DNA of 64,000 bases from Ilex aquifolium (GCA_951799425.1 OX637394.1:9621501-9685500); one strand, 5' to 3'; counted from the stretch's first letter, positions 22,890-35,399 are shown. Notes: generated by a model from the sequence alone, not told the origin. Numbers and translations: made by a program.

Positions 22890-25470
22890 CGAGTTTCATT
22901 CATTCTCTATTTGTTTTAAGGATGTGGTATGGTCTTAAGGAAGCTCTAACTTTGTATAGCATGGGCATGAGCTTTATAGTTCTATCCAAACTTCCTGTAA
23001 TAATGTAATCATCTCATGCATAAGTAACGTAGTCCGTGTCTGTCTGTTCTGTGTTTTTAGTTGTTAAAGAAAGAGAGAAATTGTTATAGTCCATGGATGT
23101 AATGTAATGTAATGTAACATAGAAGTGCTTAGGTTGTAATCATGTATCGATGGAGGAGGCGGTTTAATATAAACTAGAAGAATTTATGTTCCTGAATTCG
23201 TTTGCCGAATTTTCTCATGAAATTGTTTTTAAGGAATCAAAGAGAAGAAATCTTGAACGTTGAAGGACATAAAAGTTTCAATCTTTACCATACCTTATGT
23301 GTGTGAACATTCACACACTGCAATGAACATCAAACACCTTAATTAACCACCTGTGGTCCACTTCAAACTAATTACTACATCAGCACCCAATGAGCCACAT
23401 GCTTGGCTTTGCTTATACAAGATTCTTTAGTTTAGTATGAAAGGGTATCTATCATAGGTCAACCATGAAAGAATTGAGTCGTTATGAATCTGAATTGCTA
23501 ATGTTATCTCTGTTTGATTCTTGTTTGAATTTTTGTCATAATCAATCATGGCTATAGGCAAAAAAATCCTTAAACTTATCTGAAATGATATAGATTTTTG
23601 AAGGAGACTTTCTTCTGCAATTCTTTCTTTCTCGTATCTGATTTGCAAAGCAGAAAAAGGAAGTATCCAAATTAGTTTGAACCTATCAACTTCAGAAAAT
23701 GAACTGTTTAAAGCAAAAGCTTCTTCTTCTTCTTCTTTACTGTATTCTTTTTTTTTTTTTTGTGTGTGTGTGTGTGCGTGTGTTGGGCGAGGGGCGAGGG
23801 GGGAGGGTTCATGGTCATTCTTTCTTAAAACTAGTAATTTGTTACTCAAAAGTCAAAAGTATAGAAAAAGGGTGGCGGATGGGCTGGAGGGAGTGCACCT
23901 GTAAAGGGCATGCTTGAAAGCAAATTAAAGTAAGACTTACCATGGTACTGGGCGGCAGTACACGGTACGAGAAGAGCTTCTAGGGTTTAGATTTGTGTCC
24001 TATCTTATCCTACATATTCATTAAAATATTTATTTATTAATCTTATCAATATAGAATCATGTCATGTTGATGGATCGGACCGACACTTTTAATTTTCTCA
24101 GGGCAAATTATACTCACAGACTCCTCAATTATAATCTCGATCACACTTTATTTGTTAAACGAACTATTGAACTTTTCACATTACCTCTCAATTACTAGAA
24201 TTATTTGAATTGTTGCAAAATTTAACAGTTGAGTTGAAAGGAAGCCATAGTCAAGGGAGTCAATGTATAATTTGTTTTTAAATTGTTTTATAATATTTTA
24301 ATCTTAGTGGTAGCCACCTAAAGTCCATTACTCCTATTATTAACTAATTTACTTTCCGACAATCAAGAATGCCGCTCGATAAAGCCAAATTGCTTAAGGC
24401 TATTTGGTGGATACCAGGCAAAGGAATCCGTTGGTAGTTTTATTTAAAAAAATAAATAAATTCATTAGTTGATTAGTGAGAACCCTATCAAAGATACTGA
24501 TTCATTTATATCTATATAATAAAATATATCCTCTTACTTACGCAAAACACGATAACGGTTCAGATCGTTTAAATTTAATGTGTGTTTGTTAACCCAAATT
24601 TAAAACTTAAAATGAAAGCGTTCAGCAAAATTATCTTTAATAATATTTACAATATTATAATTATACCCCGAAATATTTTATAATCCTATTAAAACTCTAA
24701 TTAGTCTTCTCTCCAAAATCCCTAACCTATCTATTCTCTTTGTCAATCTCTTCTTCAGCGAGTAACTGGCAAGTCTTACTCTAATTAGTCTTCTTCTTTT
24801 ATTTTTTTCCTTCCCTTGTCTTCTACAATAAAAATATACATATATAATTACACACACAATTACACACACAAAGGCATGCACTGCACACACACACACACAC
24901 GCATGCACTGCACACACACTGCGCGCGTGCGCACACACACACACACGCCTTGCACACCCACCCACCCATCCACGTGAATTGCACACTGCACACATACCTT
25001 CACGGTGCACACACATATTATTAATGAAATCTAATTTATTATATTTTTTCAATATTATTTGATTATTTATTAGTTATTGTTCTTTTTTTTTTATCAGATG
25101 TTATTGTTCACTTATTGCGATTATTCACTTACTGTTATTAAATTATTTATTAGTTATTGTTCTTTTTTTTTATCAGATATTATTGTTAACTTATTGTGTT
25201 ATTCATATGCTATTTATTTATTATTTTTTTGATCAAATGTTTGTTAAATGTAGACTACAATATGATAATAGTGATTATGATTTATGGTATGACACATTTT
25301 ATAAATATTTTCAAAATTAAATAGTGAAAGGGTAAAACTAAAAATTAATTTATTTTCAAACGTCAGTTTTATGTAGTTATCAAACAAACACTGTCTTATA
25401 TTACAACTTAATGTTAAAAGTGTGTTACATAGAAATGCCCCTAGTACCTAAAATTCAAGATGGGTAATAA
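22890..25470. other. Downstream region with simple repeats, no gene
   Basis: The MYB 3' UTR probably ends near 23000-23200 (a TAATG run at about 23098-23118). Beyond it are a poly-T/TG run (23749-23780), a CA/GC-rich microsatellite (24850-25015), and twin copies of TTATTAGTTATTGTTCTTTT at about 25068 and 25149. No coding region is supported; the frame at 24678-25052 is a CA-repeat artefact. Confidence 0.6.
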
Positions 25471-25481
25471 ATAATTCTTAG

Positions 25482-25672
25482 GGGTGGTTTAATAGTTGAG
25501 CTTGATCTTTGGGAATCCAAAGATTTCAGGTTCAATTCCTTCATGTACCCTCTAAGGGCTAGAAACATTTGTCCCTCTAGGGTCATGCTCTATCCCAATT
25601 CAAATCACGATGGCTAATCCCTAAACTTAAGAGAGTAATTGACGTAAGTCTAAATACCTTATAACAAAAAAA
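25482..25672 (+). mobile_element. tRNA-derived SINE
   Basis: An A-box-like TGGTTTAATAG (25485-25495) and an exact B-box consensus GGTTCAATTCC (25529-25539) lie 33 bases apart. Roughly 130 bases of unique SINE-like body and a short A run (about 25665-25672) follow. The 5' part does not fold as a functional tRNA. Target duplications are unclear. Confidence 0.6.
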
Positions 25673-26003
25673 TTGTACTAGACATAATCCAAATTTAAAG
25701 TGTTAGAGGTTGATGGGATAATATGAGAAACTAAATATTTAAAGAAGCAAAGTGAGATCGAGGTTATACTTTATATAGTACGTACTTCCCCACCTATCCT
25801 GTACAGAACAAATCAAGATATATTGGATCGGATAATTGAACCGAATACCCAAGTCTTAACAAATTCGGCAACCAGGAATGATAGTAAATGGCAACCGGCT
25901 CTTTCTATCAAACTATCCGAGTCAATTGTTTTCCTCAACGAATCATGATCCGGAACCATCAGTTACAATCAGAACCCGACCCATACACAAACATGCCTAT
26001 ACT

Positions 26004-26585
26004 TAGGCCTGGCAATTCTAGACACGACTCGTGAAATCGACACGAACCCGACACGGATTTAGCGGGTTTGAGTGTAGTCTTAACGGGTTCGGGTGGTTAA
26101 CGGGTTAACTCGATAAACCCGTGAAATAAACGAACCGGTTTCGTGTTTAATCCATAAACTCGTTTCAACCCGTTAACAGTGGTACGATAAATTTTTAAAA
26201 AACAAGTTAGGTCTCTCAGCTTCTGTCTCATCTCACACCTCCCATCTCTCAGAATCATTCAAATTTAGTAGTCATTTAATATTTATTTTCTGTCTTTATT
26301 TTTTTGCTCAGCCATGATTTATTGTTATAGTAAACATGTCAAACATGTGTAATGTGTGGCGAGTTAATGATTTTTCACGTGGACTCGAAATTATCTATCA
26401 TATTCTTTTGTTTAGCAGGTGACACACGGGTTGTATCGGGTAACCCGTTTAATAAATGATTCGTGTATGGGTGTGATAGTTGAACTCGTTTATATGAACA
26501 AATAAGGTATGGATGCAGGGTTTTTTGACACAAACTCGTTCCACCCGACACGAAACTGTTCCACTCGACACGATTGCTAGGCCTA
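26004..26585. mobile_element. Non-autonomous hAT element, 582 bp, with exact 8-bp target duplication
   Basis: Termini TAGGCCTGGCAAT and ATTGCTAGGCCTA are inverted with one mismatch. The flanks carry the exact duplication CCTATACT (25996-26003 and 26586-26593), the length diagnostic for hAT. The interior is full of CGACACG/CGGGTT words in both orientations and lacks coding potential. Confidence 0.93.
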
Positions 26586-27340
26586 CCTATACTTGTCATA
26601 AGTCCAGGGCGGCCCAACCCAACTAGGGCGTAGGCAAAAATGTTATGTGGAGCCCTATTAATATTTATTCAATAATAATATTAGTATTAAATAGTTATCA
26701 AAATATTAAAATATGTTTATTTAAAAATTATTTGTTTTGTCTTTTTTTTTTTGAGATACAACATACTAATTAAAATTTAAATTTTGCAAATAAAAATTGT
26801 GTTAACCGTAGTCAAATTCGGAGATCAAATACAAATGATACATGATATTTGTTGAAGATAAAGAAAAACATAATTGAAAATTAGTTTAACTAGTGAGACA
26901 ACTATAGTTGATTAGTTTCAAATAGTGTATTACTTTTACTCATTCTATTTTATAGTTATTCTATTCATTATTAACAAATTGATCCAAAAATAGCCTTAAA
27001 TTTAAGTTATATAAATATAAAATCATTATTCATACCTATTATACGATAGACAATTAATTTTAATACTAAGACTGTAAAGTGATAATACATATAATATAAA
27101 CATCGAGTGAGATAAGAAAATTATGTTGAACTATAGGGCCCTAATTTTTTTTTAAAGAGGTTCTAAAAATTTTACGATAATACTATTTGTACTTGATTTG
27201 AAGTCTAAATACATTGGATAAATAATGTATTTTATTTAAAGTTAGCACTCCCTCTAAATTCAATTGTTAAAATGTATTGAGTATTTAAATTATATCCCAA
27301 CATCTAGATTGTATACCATTGTATAAAATTGGGAAATTTA

Positions 27341-28752
27341 GAGGTCGGTCTCTCTGTATAGACTTATTTGGAGATAAGTCTGTCAATGAAACTTATTTGG
27401 TTTTAAGTCCGTTTTTTGTCAATTTTACTATTGTAACCCTTAACCAGCCATATACATCTCCTTCATAATTGCTTTCAAATTCGGCTACAATCTTCCAAGC
27501 CACAATATTTCCTTATCCGAAAAACAAGAAATCGGCATTTACCAAAAACCGTTCATATTCAAATTTCAAACCCATTACATTCCATAAAATACAATTTTAA
27601 TTTACTATTTCAGTTTACTTTGGACTCTATCGACAAAATATTAATATTTAAAAAATAATAATAGTAACATATTCAACAAAGAAAGTAACATGGTCACTAA
27701 AAAAATAGTAACATGCTAACAAAAAAATAGTAACATGGTAAAAAAATAATAATAATTAGGGATTTAATTCTGTCAAAGTGGGCATTAACCTTGTAACCAA
27801 GATTCAAGAGAACTCATACATTAGTACTAAATTAAAGTGTTATAGATTTCGATTTTGTTGATTTTTTAGTTGCGCAAAACAATCAAGTATTACTTAGTTA
27901 TGTTACTGTGAAAAAAGTTCATGTTACTGTACGTGAACCGAAAAATAAAGTTCAGAATTTCGATGTCTTGATGTTCACAATTGGTGTTGAGTGTCGTAAT
28001 TCAATTGTCGATTGTGTGTTACTACTCGTTATTTTGTAAATTTTCAATTTGTGGATTGTATTTTTACTAAAATCATTCGAAAGTTGATGTTACTGTAAAA
28101 AAACTATTGTCTTGTATTTTGTAAAATTAGATGTGTTACTGACCACAAAACTTTGATGTTACTGTGAATATTAAAGTGTATGTTACATAATATACGTCTC
28201 AATGTTTGCAATTGTATGTTAAAATTTACTATAGGAACATTAGTGTCAGTATAATAACACGACTGTACTGGTAACACGACTTTAATTGTAACTTCAATCA
28301 TATAATAACATTCATGTTACTATATATTAACATTCATGTTACTGAACTCTGTTGGCATTATTCAGCCTCCCTATATTATGCATTACTGTTGTTAATGAAA
28401 TTTTGTGATCTGATTTTGACTTAATAGACCAATAATTTATTTGTACATTAAACTTCTCATATATAATTATCAGAATATAAAACTTACATATAAAACTTCT
28501 GTTAATTATCATAATATTTAATAAACGGTTTCTATATATAACTCAATCAAGAGTTTTCATATATAGCTCAATGATTTAACATATGTGACTTTTCATAACT
28601 GGACAAAACTAACACCGTTAGGGATAATTTTAAGATTTAAAAAATAAGTGGAGTTAAGTACCTACATAGAAGTTTAAACATGGACTTACCCCCAAATAAG
28701 TTTCCTTACAGGACTCAAGTCATTATAAGTCCATCTAGGAAGACTCACCCTC
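27341..28752. mobile_element. Possible nested inverted-repeat element inside the 2.24 kb hAT
   Basis: The left edge GAGGTCGGTCTCTCTGTATA with nearby ACTTATTTGG, and the reverse complement of the right edge (GAGGGTGAGTCTTCCTAGATGG with ACTTATTTGG), form an imperfect inverted pair. Inside, ATGTTACT words occur many times in both orientations (about 27665-27740 and 27900-28340). No target duplication was resolved. Confidence 0.4.
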
Positions 28753-28761
28753 AATTTTCAC

Positions 28762-28768
28762 TATAAAA
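28762..28768 (+). promoter_or_regulatory. TATA-like box for HACD, inside the hAT element
   Basis: TATAAAA sits 148 and 181 bases upstream of the two candidate start codons. It belongs to the transposon's right end, not to the ancestral promoter. Use as the core promoter is inferred. Confidence 0.35.
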
Positions 28769-28909
28769 TTTTATTTTAGGCCCCAAATTTTTCTTCCAAT
28801 TTAGGGCCTAGGCAATGGCTTTAATGGCTATAGGTTGGGGCTGCCCTGCATAAGTCGACTCATAACAAGCTTATCAACAGTTAACTGACGCCACCACACA
28901 CACACTCGA

Positions 28910-28945
28910 ATGCCTCAGCAGTTTTTTTTTTTTGATCAAAAAATG
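28910..28945 (+). other. Duplicated, in-frame start-codon region of HACD
   Basis: AATGCCTCAGCA occurs twice, 33 bases apart, separated by a T12 run and GATCAAAA. The upstream ATG (28910) is in frame and would add MPQQFFFFDQK before the family-like start MPQQLNLYLF at 28943. Confidence 0.85.
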
Positions 28946-29001
28946 CCTCAGCAATTGAACCTCTATCTTTTCGTTTACAATTCCCTTCAGGCCTTCGGAT
29001 G

Positions 29002-29049
<48 letters not shown>

Positions 29050-32000
29050 AAACAGTGGCTTATGTATTTGCCCATATATATGCAGGGCAATTTCTCTCTC
29101 TAAACTTTTGATCATTTTTGTCTCCACCAAATCAGTCAATGGCGCCTACGCTTCTGCTGGAGAATTAATCTGTAAGTTATTTTAAAAATAAAAAAAAACT
29201 AATTTCCAATGTGTATAGTTCCAAAAAAAACTAATTGGTATTTTTGATTGGTGTTAAGGTTTGTTGCAAACTGTTGCATTCTTGGAAGTTATACATGGAG
29301 CCATAGGTGGGTACTTCAAAGGGTTTTGTCTTGTGAGTCCTAAGATTGCAAAAGATTATGTAAATTTGGGTAATTTCGTTTTCCTGTTTTCCCTTTGCGT
29401 TTTCAGGTATTGTTCCAAGTGGAGTGTTGCTTCCTCTGATGCAATGGGGTGGAAGGACCCATTTTCTGTTGGCAATTGTTCGTCGCATCCATGAGGTTCT
29501 CAATTCTTCCACTCATTCATACAGCATTGAAAATTAGATGATTCATTTTTATTTTTTTACCATTGCCCAATAGAGAGAATGAAGGAAAGAGTATGCATTA
29601 TGTGTGGTGGTCTGTGGGATAGCTTGATCATGTACAAATTGAAATATAGAGACTATAAATTTGAATTTAAGCCTTCTTATTTGTAGCAGTGGAAATCTAA
29701 ATTTCCAATTGTGTTGAAACTAAAAATAATTTACTGTGCCTCTGTATAGGTCCAGGAGTTACCATCAGTGTTCATAACTTTTGTTGCTTGGAGCTTATCA
29801 GAGGTTGGTCAGCCCTCTTTCTTTATTTTTTCATTTACTTAAGCAGATAAAAAGCATTGTTATACTTTATTCAAATTAGGAAGTTATTTGTCCGGTACAA
29901 AGTGTGAACCTAAGGGCTAGTAGTTTCAATTTTATTACTTGTTGTTGACGTGCTTATATATAACTTTTCCTTGAGTGGATGCTATAGGCAGACATTGAAA
30001 TTAAAAGAGATTTCCGTGAATATTCAGATGTAATGTCAACAAGTATTAGCTGTTTGGTGAAGCATTAGGTCATATTTCTGTAATGCAAGCTCATGATTAG
30101 ATGACTTGATTAATTGTTGGATTGAAGTTAATGCTTACTGATATCACTACTATTAGTTTTTATGCAAGAGTAAGCCACTCTGAAGCCTATGGTTCTAGAA
30201 AGACTTGTATGTACAATTTAATGATGTTCAGAAATGGGATCTTTAAGGTTGCGTTGAAATCCTCCCCACTTTCCTTATTTAGGGGGCTGAAAACTCCTGT
30301 TTTAATTTTTCAGACAAGCCGATGTAAGTCCTTCTGGTTTTTACTGATTTAAGTCCTTCTCGTTCCTACTTTTTAATCGGTAAAAGGATCACATTACTTG
30401 TCGGAATTGAAGTGTGATGACAAGATTTGGCACAGATTTTCCGAAATGAGTTTCTTTGAGCATAAGTGCTGCAGCCTATACTCCATCAAGCCCTACTGAT
30501 TGAAGTCCTTCTGGTTCCTACTACTGAGTCATGTTGATCTATGATTCCCAATGTTCAATGCTTCATTATTTTAAATCTTTTTTTCATAGGGGAAGGTGTA
30601 GAACAATAGAACTTTTCCTTTCCGATATTATAGGACGTTGTATGACTGTATTTTTTCCCGATTAGTCAAGCATTATATGGGTACTTGCTTTATTATTTCC
30701 TTCTCCTGTCATCTTTTTTGGCAGACTGAGATATGGATTTTGTTCTATCCAATCCCAACTTGTTCTGGAGTGGTTTCTATGTTACCATTCTATTCATTTT
30801 TGTTTCAAGAGTCAAGACCAATGTCTCCCACATATTACTTCAGGAATTATCTGCAATGAATGAATTGTGATCCGATCCCTGCATACAGGTTATCAGGTAT
30901 CCACATTATGCTTTAAGTTGCATGGGCAGTTCTCCGTCCTTGCTCAACTACTTCAGGTTCCATTCCTTTCAGAGACAACCTCATACAGCACTTGCGCACC
31001 TGCATTCACATGCAAGTGCCGCACACACAGTAACAGAAATTATAATATCTAAATATTTGATTTTGCCCAATATTTTTTGTTTCAATAGGTACACTGCTTT
31101 TATTGTGTTGTATCCAATTGGAGTTGGTCCTGGTGAAAGTAAGCCATGTAGCCACTATAAACTAGCATTATAATTTATAGGATCAGCTATTTTCCTGTCC
31201 TTCCATTTTTGTACTTGTAAACTCTTTTATAGGTCTGTTTAATTTGAAGTTTTATTAATTGCTCCTTTTGATGTAGTATGGCTTATGTACCAAGCACTTC
31301 CATTTATAAGGAAGAAAAGCCTGTATGCAGATGCCTTTGTTGGTCTTCCTTTCAGCTATTATAACTTTGTCCAGGTACACTCATAATCTCATCTGCATGT
31401 TTTGGAAAATTTGTTATTGTTATGATTAGTGGAGTTCACAAAAGTTATAAGCCTGTGTATGAAGCCTGGTACGTTAATTCCAACCTTTGACATCATTTAA
31501 GAATGGCACTTAATGTGTCAAATGGAAATCCGTGATGCTTTTTGTCAGGACAAGTTTGAGTTGATTTGACCAAGTTTGAATTTACAATTGTAAAATTGAG
31601 TCAGATTGCACATGTTTATGTGTGCACATAAGCTGCTCCAATTCAATGGGATTACTCAGGCAACCTGCCTGCCGGCCTGTGTTGGGACAGTGTTCAGACT
31701 AAACTTGGTTTCTATGAGCAGTTGGGGTTGAATTCCCATAGATCTTTTGGGATTTGGGATAAGATCACCTTGTCTTGAACCTGCTCCATCACTATTCTTT
31801 CATGTAGTATGCATTGAGGCAACTCTGGGATTTGAATCGATTTCTCAAATCTGCAAAGCTCATAAACACACTAGGACACCCATTTTTCCGTTTATGATTT
31901 ATTTTGGATGGAGACTAGCAAATCAGTTCAGAGTGGCTCAAATTGATTAATCTTTCAACTCTATCATAAATCTTCCAATTTTTATGGCCGTCTAATTAGG

Positions 32001-32344
32001 TTTTGTCAAAATATACAGCTGTATTTACTTGTCTAGTTTGGTGATATTCAACCTTATGCTATGCCTCCCTTCAAAAGACTGTTGCACTCTTCATAGCATA
32101 ATGACCATTTGTATTGTACAACTAGTTATATTGGGTTTCTTCAATTACCAATGATGCTCATTTTTCTTCTCTAACAATGTATTTACAAGTCAATATAATG
32201 TTATAATGTATTTTATGTTCAACTTTTCTGAGTCAGGTTCTACTTCTCTGCTACCCATTGCTATGGCTGAAAATTTACCTGCATTTGTGGAAGCAACGAT
32301 CATCGAAACTGGGTAAAAACCAAGGGAAGAAGAAGAAAAATTGA
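28943..32344 (+). CDS. 3-hydroxyacyl-CoA dehydratase-like protein (PTPLA/HACD family)
   Basis: Nine coding exons join in phase with GT-AG ends: 28943-29001, 29086-29171, 29259-29306, 29407-29495, 29750-29803, 30889-30956, 31089-31138, 31277-31374 and 32237-32344, giving 219 residues, the usual family size. Matching motifs include LQAFGWAISL, VNGAYASAGELICLLQ, FLEVIHGAIGIVPSG, VFITFVAWSLSEVIRYPHYA, TAFIVLYPIGVGPGE and LPFSYYNF, with a lysine-rich tail GKKKKN. The family removes water from 3-hydroxyacyl-CoA in very-long-chain fatty-acid elongation and is a multi-pass ER membrane protein; PASTICCINO2 is the best-known plant member. The likely catalytic pair is Y143 and E151, eight residues apart. 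This protein resembles the smaller PTPLA paralogue rather than PAS2 itself, so the activity is inferred. Introns 5 (1085 bases) and 8 (862 bases) are long. An in-frame upstream ATG lies at 28910. Confidence 0.92.
29007..29047. repeat. (CT)20 microsatellite in HACD intron 1
   Basis: A pure CT run begins six bases after the donor GT of the first, 84-base intron and fills half of it. Confidence 0.95.
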
Positions 32345-32763
32345 CCAGTTTGACATTATTTCAACTACCAATCTCAAAAATCAGGCTGCATATGCAGACC
32401 AGTTGCTTCCTGCATTAGATTGCGCAGACACGTTATGACATTATTTATGAATAAGGCCATAAACTTTCTGTCTTGGGCATTATTTCTATAAAATGTCTTG
32501 CTGTTACTGCACTGTGTGAACTGTATTAATAGTTTGCTGCAATACAGGTTTGAGTGTTCTTAAATGTGGTTCTCTCTTCCTTTTTTTCTTTTTTTTTTTG
32601 TAATTTGTGGGCTTCTTTTCTGCATCACATAGGCCTCGGAGACCAAATGGGTGAATGGTGTTTTTAATTGCCTTTTACAGAAATAGATTACTATATACTG
32701 AATTCATATTACGGCATTATATGGACCCTGTGACGTTTATTTCATTGAGGAAGGCATATTAGG

Positions 32764-33045
32764 TAGGGCTGATAATTGAGCTGAGTTATACTCGAGCTCG
32801 GCTCGACTAGAACTTGACTCGGGCTCGGCTCGAGTTTTAAATGAATCGAGCTTGAACAATTTTTAAACTCGTTTAAAAAATGAGCCTAAAAGGCTTGATT
32901 CAAGTTCGTAAAACTTGACTCGTTTATATATAAAATAGTCGAGTTATTCGGGTTTGACTCGTTTTCTAAACGAGCCGAGATTGAACTATTTTATAGGCTC
33001 GTTTAAAAAACGAGATCGACAAATTCGGCTCGATTATTAGTCTTA
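32764..33045. mobile_element. Non-autonomous hAT element, 282 bp, with exact 8-bp target duplication
   Basis: The left end TAGGGCTGATAATTGAGCTG and the reverse complement of the right end, TAAGACTAATAATCGAGCCG, are inverted with a few mismatches. The exact duplication ATATTAGG flanks it (32756-32763 and 33046-33053). The interior is built of CGAGCTCGGCTCG and GTTTAAAAAACGAG words in both orientations. Confidence 0.93.
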
Positions 33046-33059
33046 ATATTAGGGATGCT

Positions 33060-35390
33060 TCCCTTGCTTACAACTGTAGATTCAAAAATATTTGTGATGG
33101 ACTAGGCTTCTGGGTCAAATATTAGCCCAACCAAAAAAAAAAAAATTGGACCGGCTACGGCCACCTTCGGGTTGTGTCCATGTCCTCTCACTCTCCATCC
33201 TTTCTCCAACACGAAAGAGAAAAGTTTCTCTCTCTCTCTCTGGGACACCCCACCTCTCTTCTTTTTACTGAATACTGATGACAGAATACAGTTTCTAAAC
33301 AATAAGACCAACAGAATAAACACAAATAAAATGGTTTTTTTTTTCTTTCAAATTATCATGATTTTTCAATCAAATTACTTCCCCTATCATGATTTCTCAC
33401 TTATTTTTTTAATTTGTTGTTGATAGCATAGTTTTTTTTTTTGTTTCTTGTTGAAAGCATAGTTTAAAGACACGTTTTTTTTTAATGTAATATGTGTTTG
33501 TAATATAACTTTCAACATTTTCTATTGAAAGTGTATCTTATGAATACTCTTTTCATTCTAAAAAATGTGGATACAAATCACACCCTCATAGAGATAACGA
33601 TAGTTTGAGAAATAAGTCAGTGAAATACAGATTTTAGACAATACAAATTAAAATCTCCCGAGGAATGAAAATTAATTACGTGTTCCTTTGTCTCTCCTCA
33701 TGTGGTCAACATATTAAAGGTACACATATATATGCTGCACTGTGATATTGTCATTGTCTAACAAAAACAAGACCAACATTGTCATCAACCTTCCTTTTCT
33801 TGTTACAAGTCCATTTTAGGGTTCTAGACGTAGCATTTATAGTAGACAGAGGTAAACAATCTGCCGGAAGGTTGATGAGTCACTATTTCGAGATTCTCGA
33901 GTTTAAGTTTCATAAGTATACCTGAATTACACGATGCACGCAAGGGCGGAGCTACACGTGTTTGTCACTCGATCTTTTTGTACAAACACATTTTTTGTAC
34001 ATATTTCAATATATTTAAGATTTGTTCCCACAAAAAATTTCATAAATTTTAACTCTTATATATTTTAATTTACTTAATTATTCTTTACATTTAAATTAAT
34101 TTCATAAATTTTGTTCCCACTACGCCAAATTTCTGACCCCGCCCCTTAATGCACGTGATTTACGAATTATTCTGAGTCGGCATTATTCCAAACAAAGTTG
34201 AGTTTTCTCAGTCAGTACACCAGTTAGGTAGTCTCATCTCTAAAGTAGTTCATGTGTGGCAGTTTTTGGGTGGTTTGTAGTTTAGACAGAGAAGACTGGT
34301 TTTCACACAAAAGTGTCATTCTTTGACCACACCAATGCTTTTTCTTTCATTTAATTTTGCCGTCATACACCTACTTATTCACCAACCCCCCTCTCTTGCA
34401 CAATAAATATTTGATAAGAACCTCTTGTAAATAAAAAGTGCCTTTCAAATAGGAGTGGATCCCATTAAAGCCTGGTCTAATTGAAGAGTAGCTTTTTATT
34501 GTTTGTGGGAAATTCTACAGTACCCAAAAAAAAATGAGTATTGTATGATTTGTATCGTTGTCGGTTACCATTTTTTATGGATAAAGTTATAATTTTGAAA
34601 AAAAAAAACTTACAACTGTTTAAAGGAATGTCATAATCGATCATGAAAATCTCGGTATCGATTTTAACCTTCTATTATCGATCATGTTCTAAGTTATAAC
34701 TTAATCTTAAAAAATTATAATTTTCGATATGATGCGGTAGCGTTTCCCATTGTTTGAAGCCTACTTCATGGAATTTCTTTTACTTGCACTGCAGTCCAAC
34801 TAAACACCAACCATCTTTTGTAGTAGTCAAGTATATGTTGAAAATATGTTGAAAACATGATCCCCTTTTGGCTAGAGTAAATAGGTTATGGAATGGGATA
34901 AATTGGAGAATACTAGGGCTCAAATTATCCCATTAATTGCATGTTTAGATTTGTGGGTAGACTGCATTTGTTTTGGTAGTCGAAAATCGTGTTGTTAAAC
35001 TAATAGCTACACCGCAAAATTCTAATATACGTAAGCATTTGCTATCACGTGCATCGATTAAAGTTAAATTGTATGTATTCAGGGAGTCTCAAAATCAAGA
35101 TACATGTCCGGGTTATGTGTTTTCATGTTTGTTCAACCATTGGATTAATCGACGTGGTTTAAACATAAGATTCTTACATACTCTAAACGCCACTTACATA
35201 CGATAATCAACAATGTTCAAGACAGACCATTTTTGAGTTTTTAAACTATTGATGGTAGTAATCAATGTGACTGTGCATGCAACTGCATGTCTCTTGTCCT
35301 AGACCCCAACAGTGTTGCTTGACCACCATCTCTTTTTGTGGAACGCTTTAAAAAAAACCTTTTGTGACCTGCACAGAATCAGAGATGTGC
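33060..35390. other. Intergenic DNA, nothing recognised
   Basis: AT-rich sequence with poly-T and CT runs (about 33226-33242). No frame resembles a known protein and no complete repeat pair was seen. Confidence 0.5.
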
Positions 35391-35399
35391 CTGATAGCT

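Larger units (their letters stand above)
26605..28848. mobile_element. Non-autonomous hAT element, 2.24 kb, with exact 8-bp target duplication
   Basis: It begins CAGGGCGGCCCAAC and ends as the reverse complement of CAGGGCAGCCCCAAC. The 8-bp duplication CATAAGTC flanks it exactly (26597-26604 and 28849-28856). It has no transposase frame. A second, nested element seems to occupy about 27341-28752. The right end lies 62 bases before the first candidate HACD start codon, and the only good TATA-like word in that promoter is inside this element. Confidence 0.93.

Noticed and set aside
23427..23917. Overlapping frames on both strands near 23.7 kb
   Set aside because: They run through poly-T and TG repeats and match nothing known.
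24678..25052. 124-residue Cys/Val-rich protein on the minus strand
   Set aside because: Arises from the CA/GC microsatellite at 24850-25015.
25482..25672. tRNA gene
   Set aside because: A and B boxes are present, but acceptor and anticodon stems do not form; a SINE explains it better.
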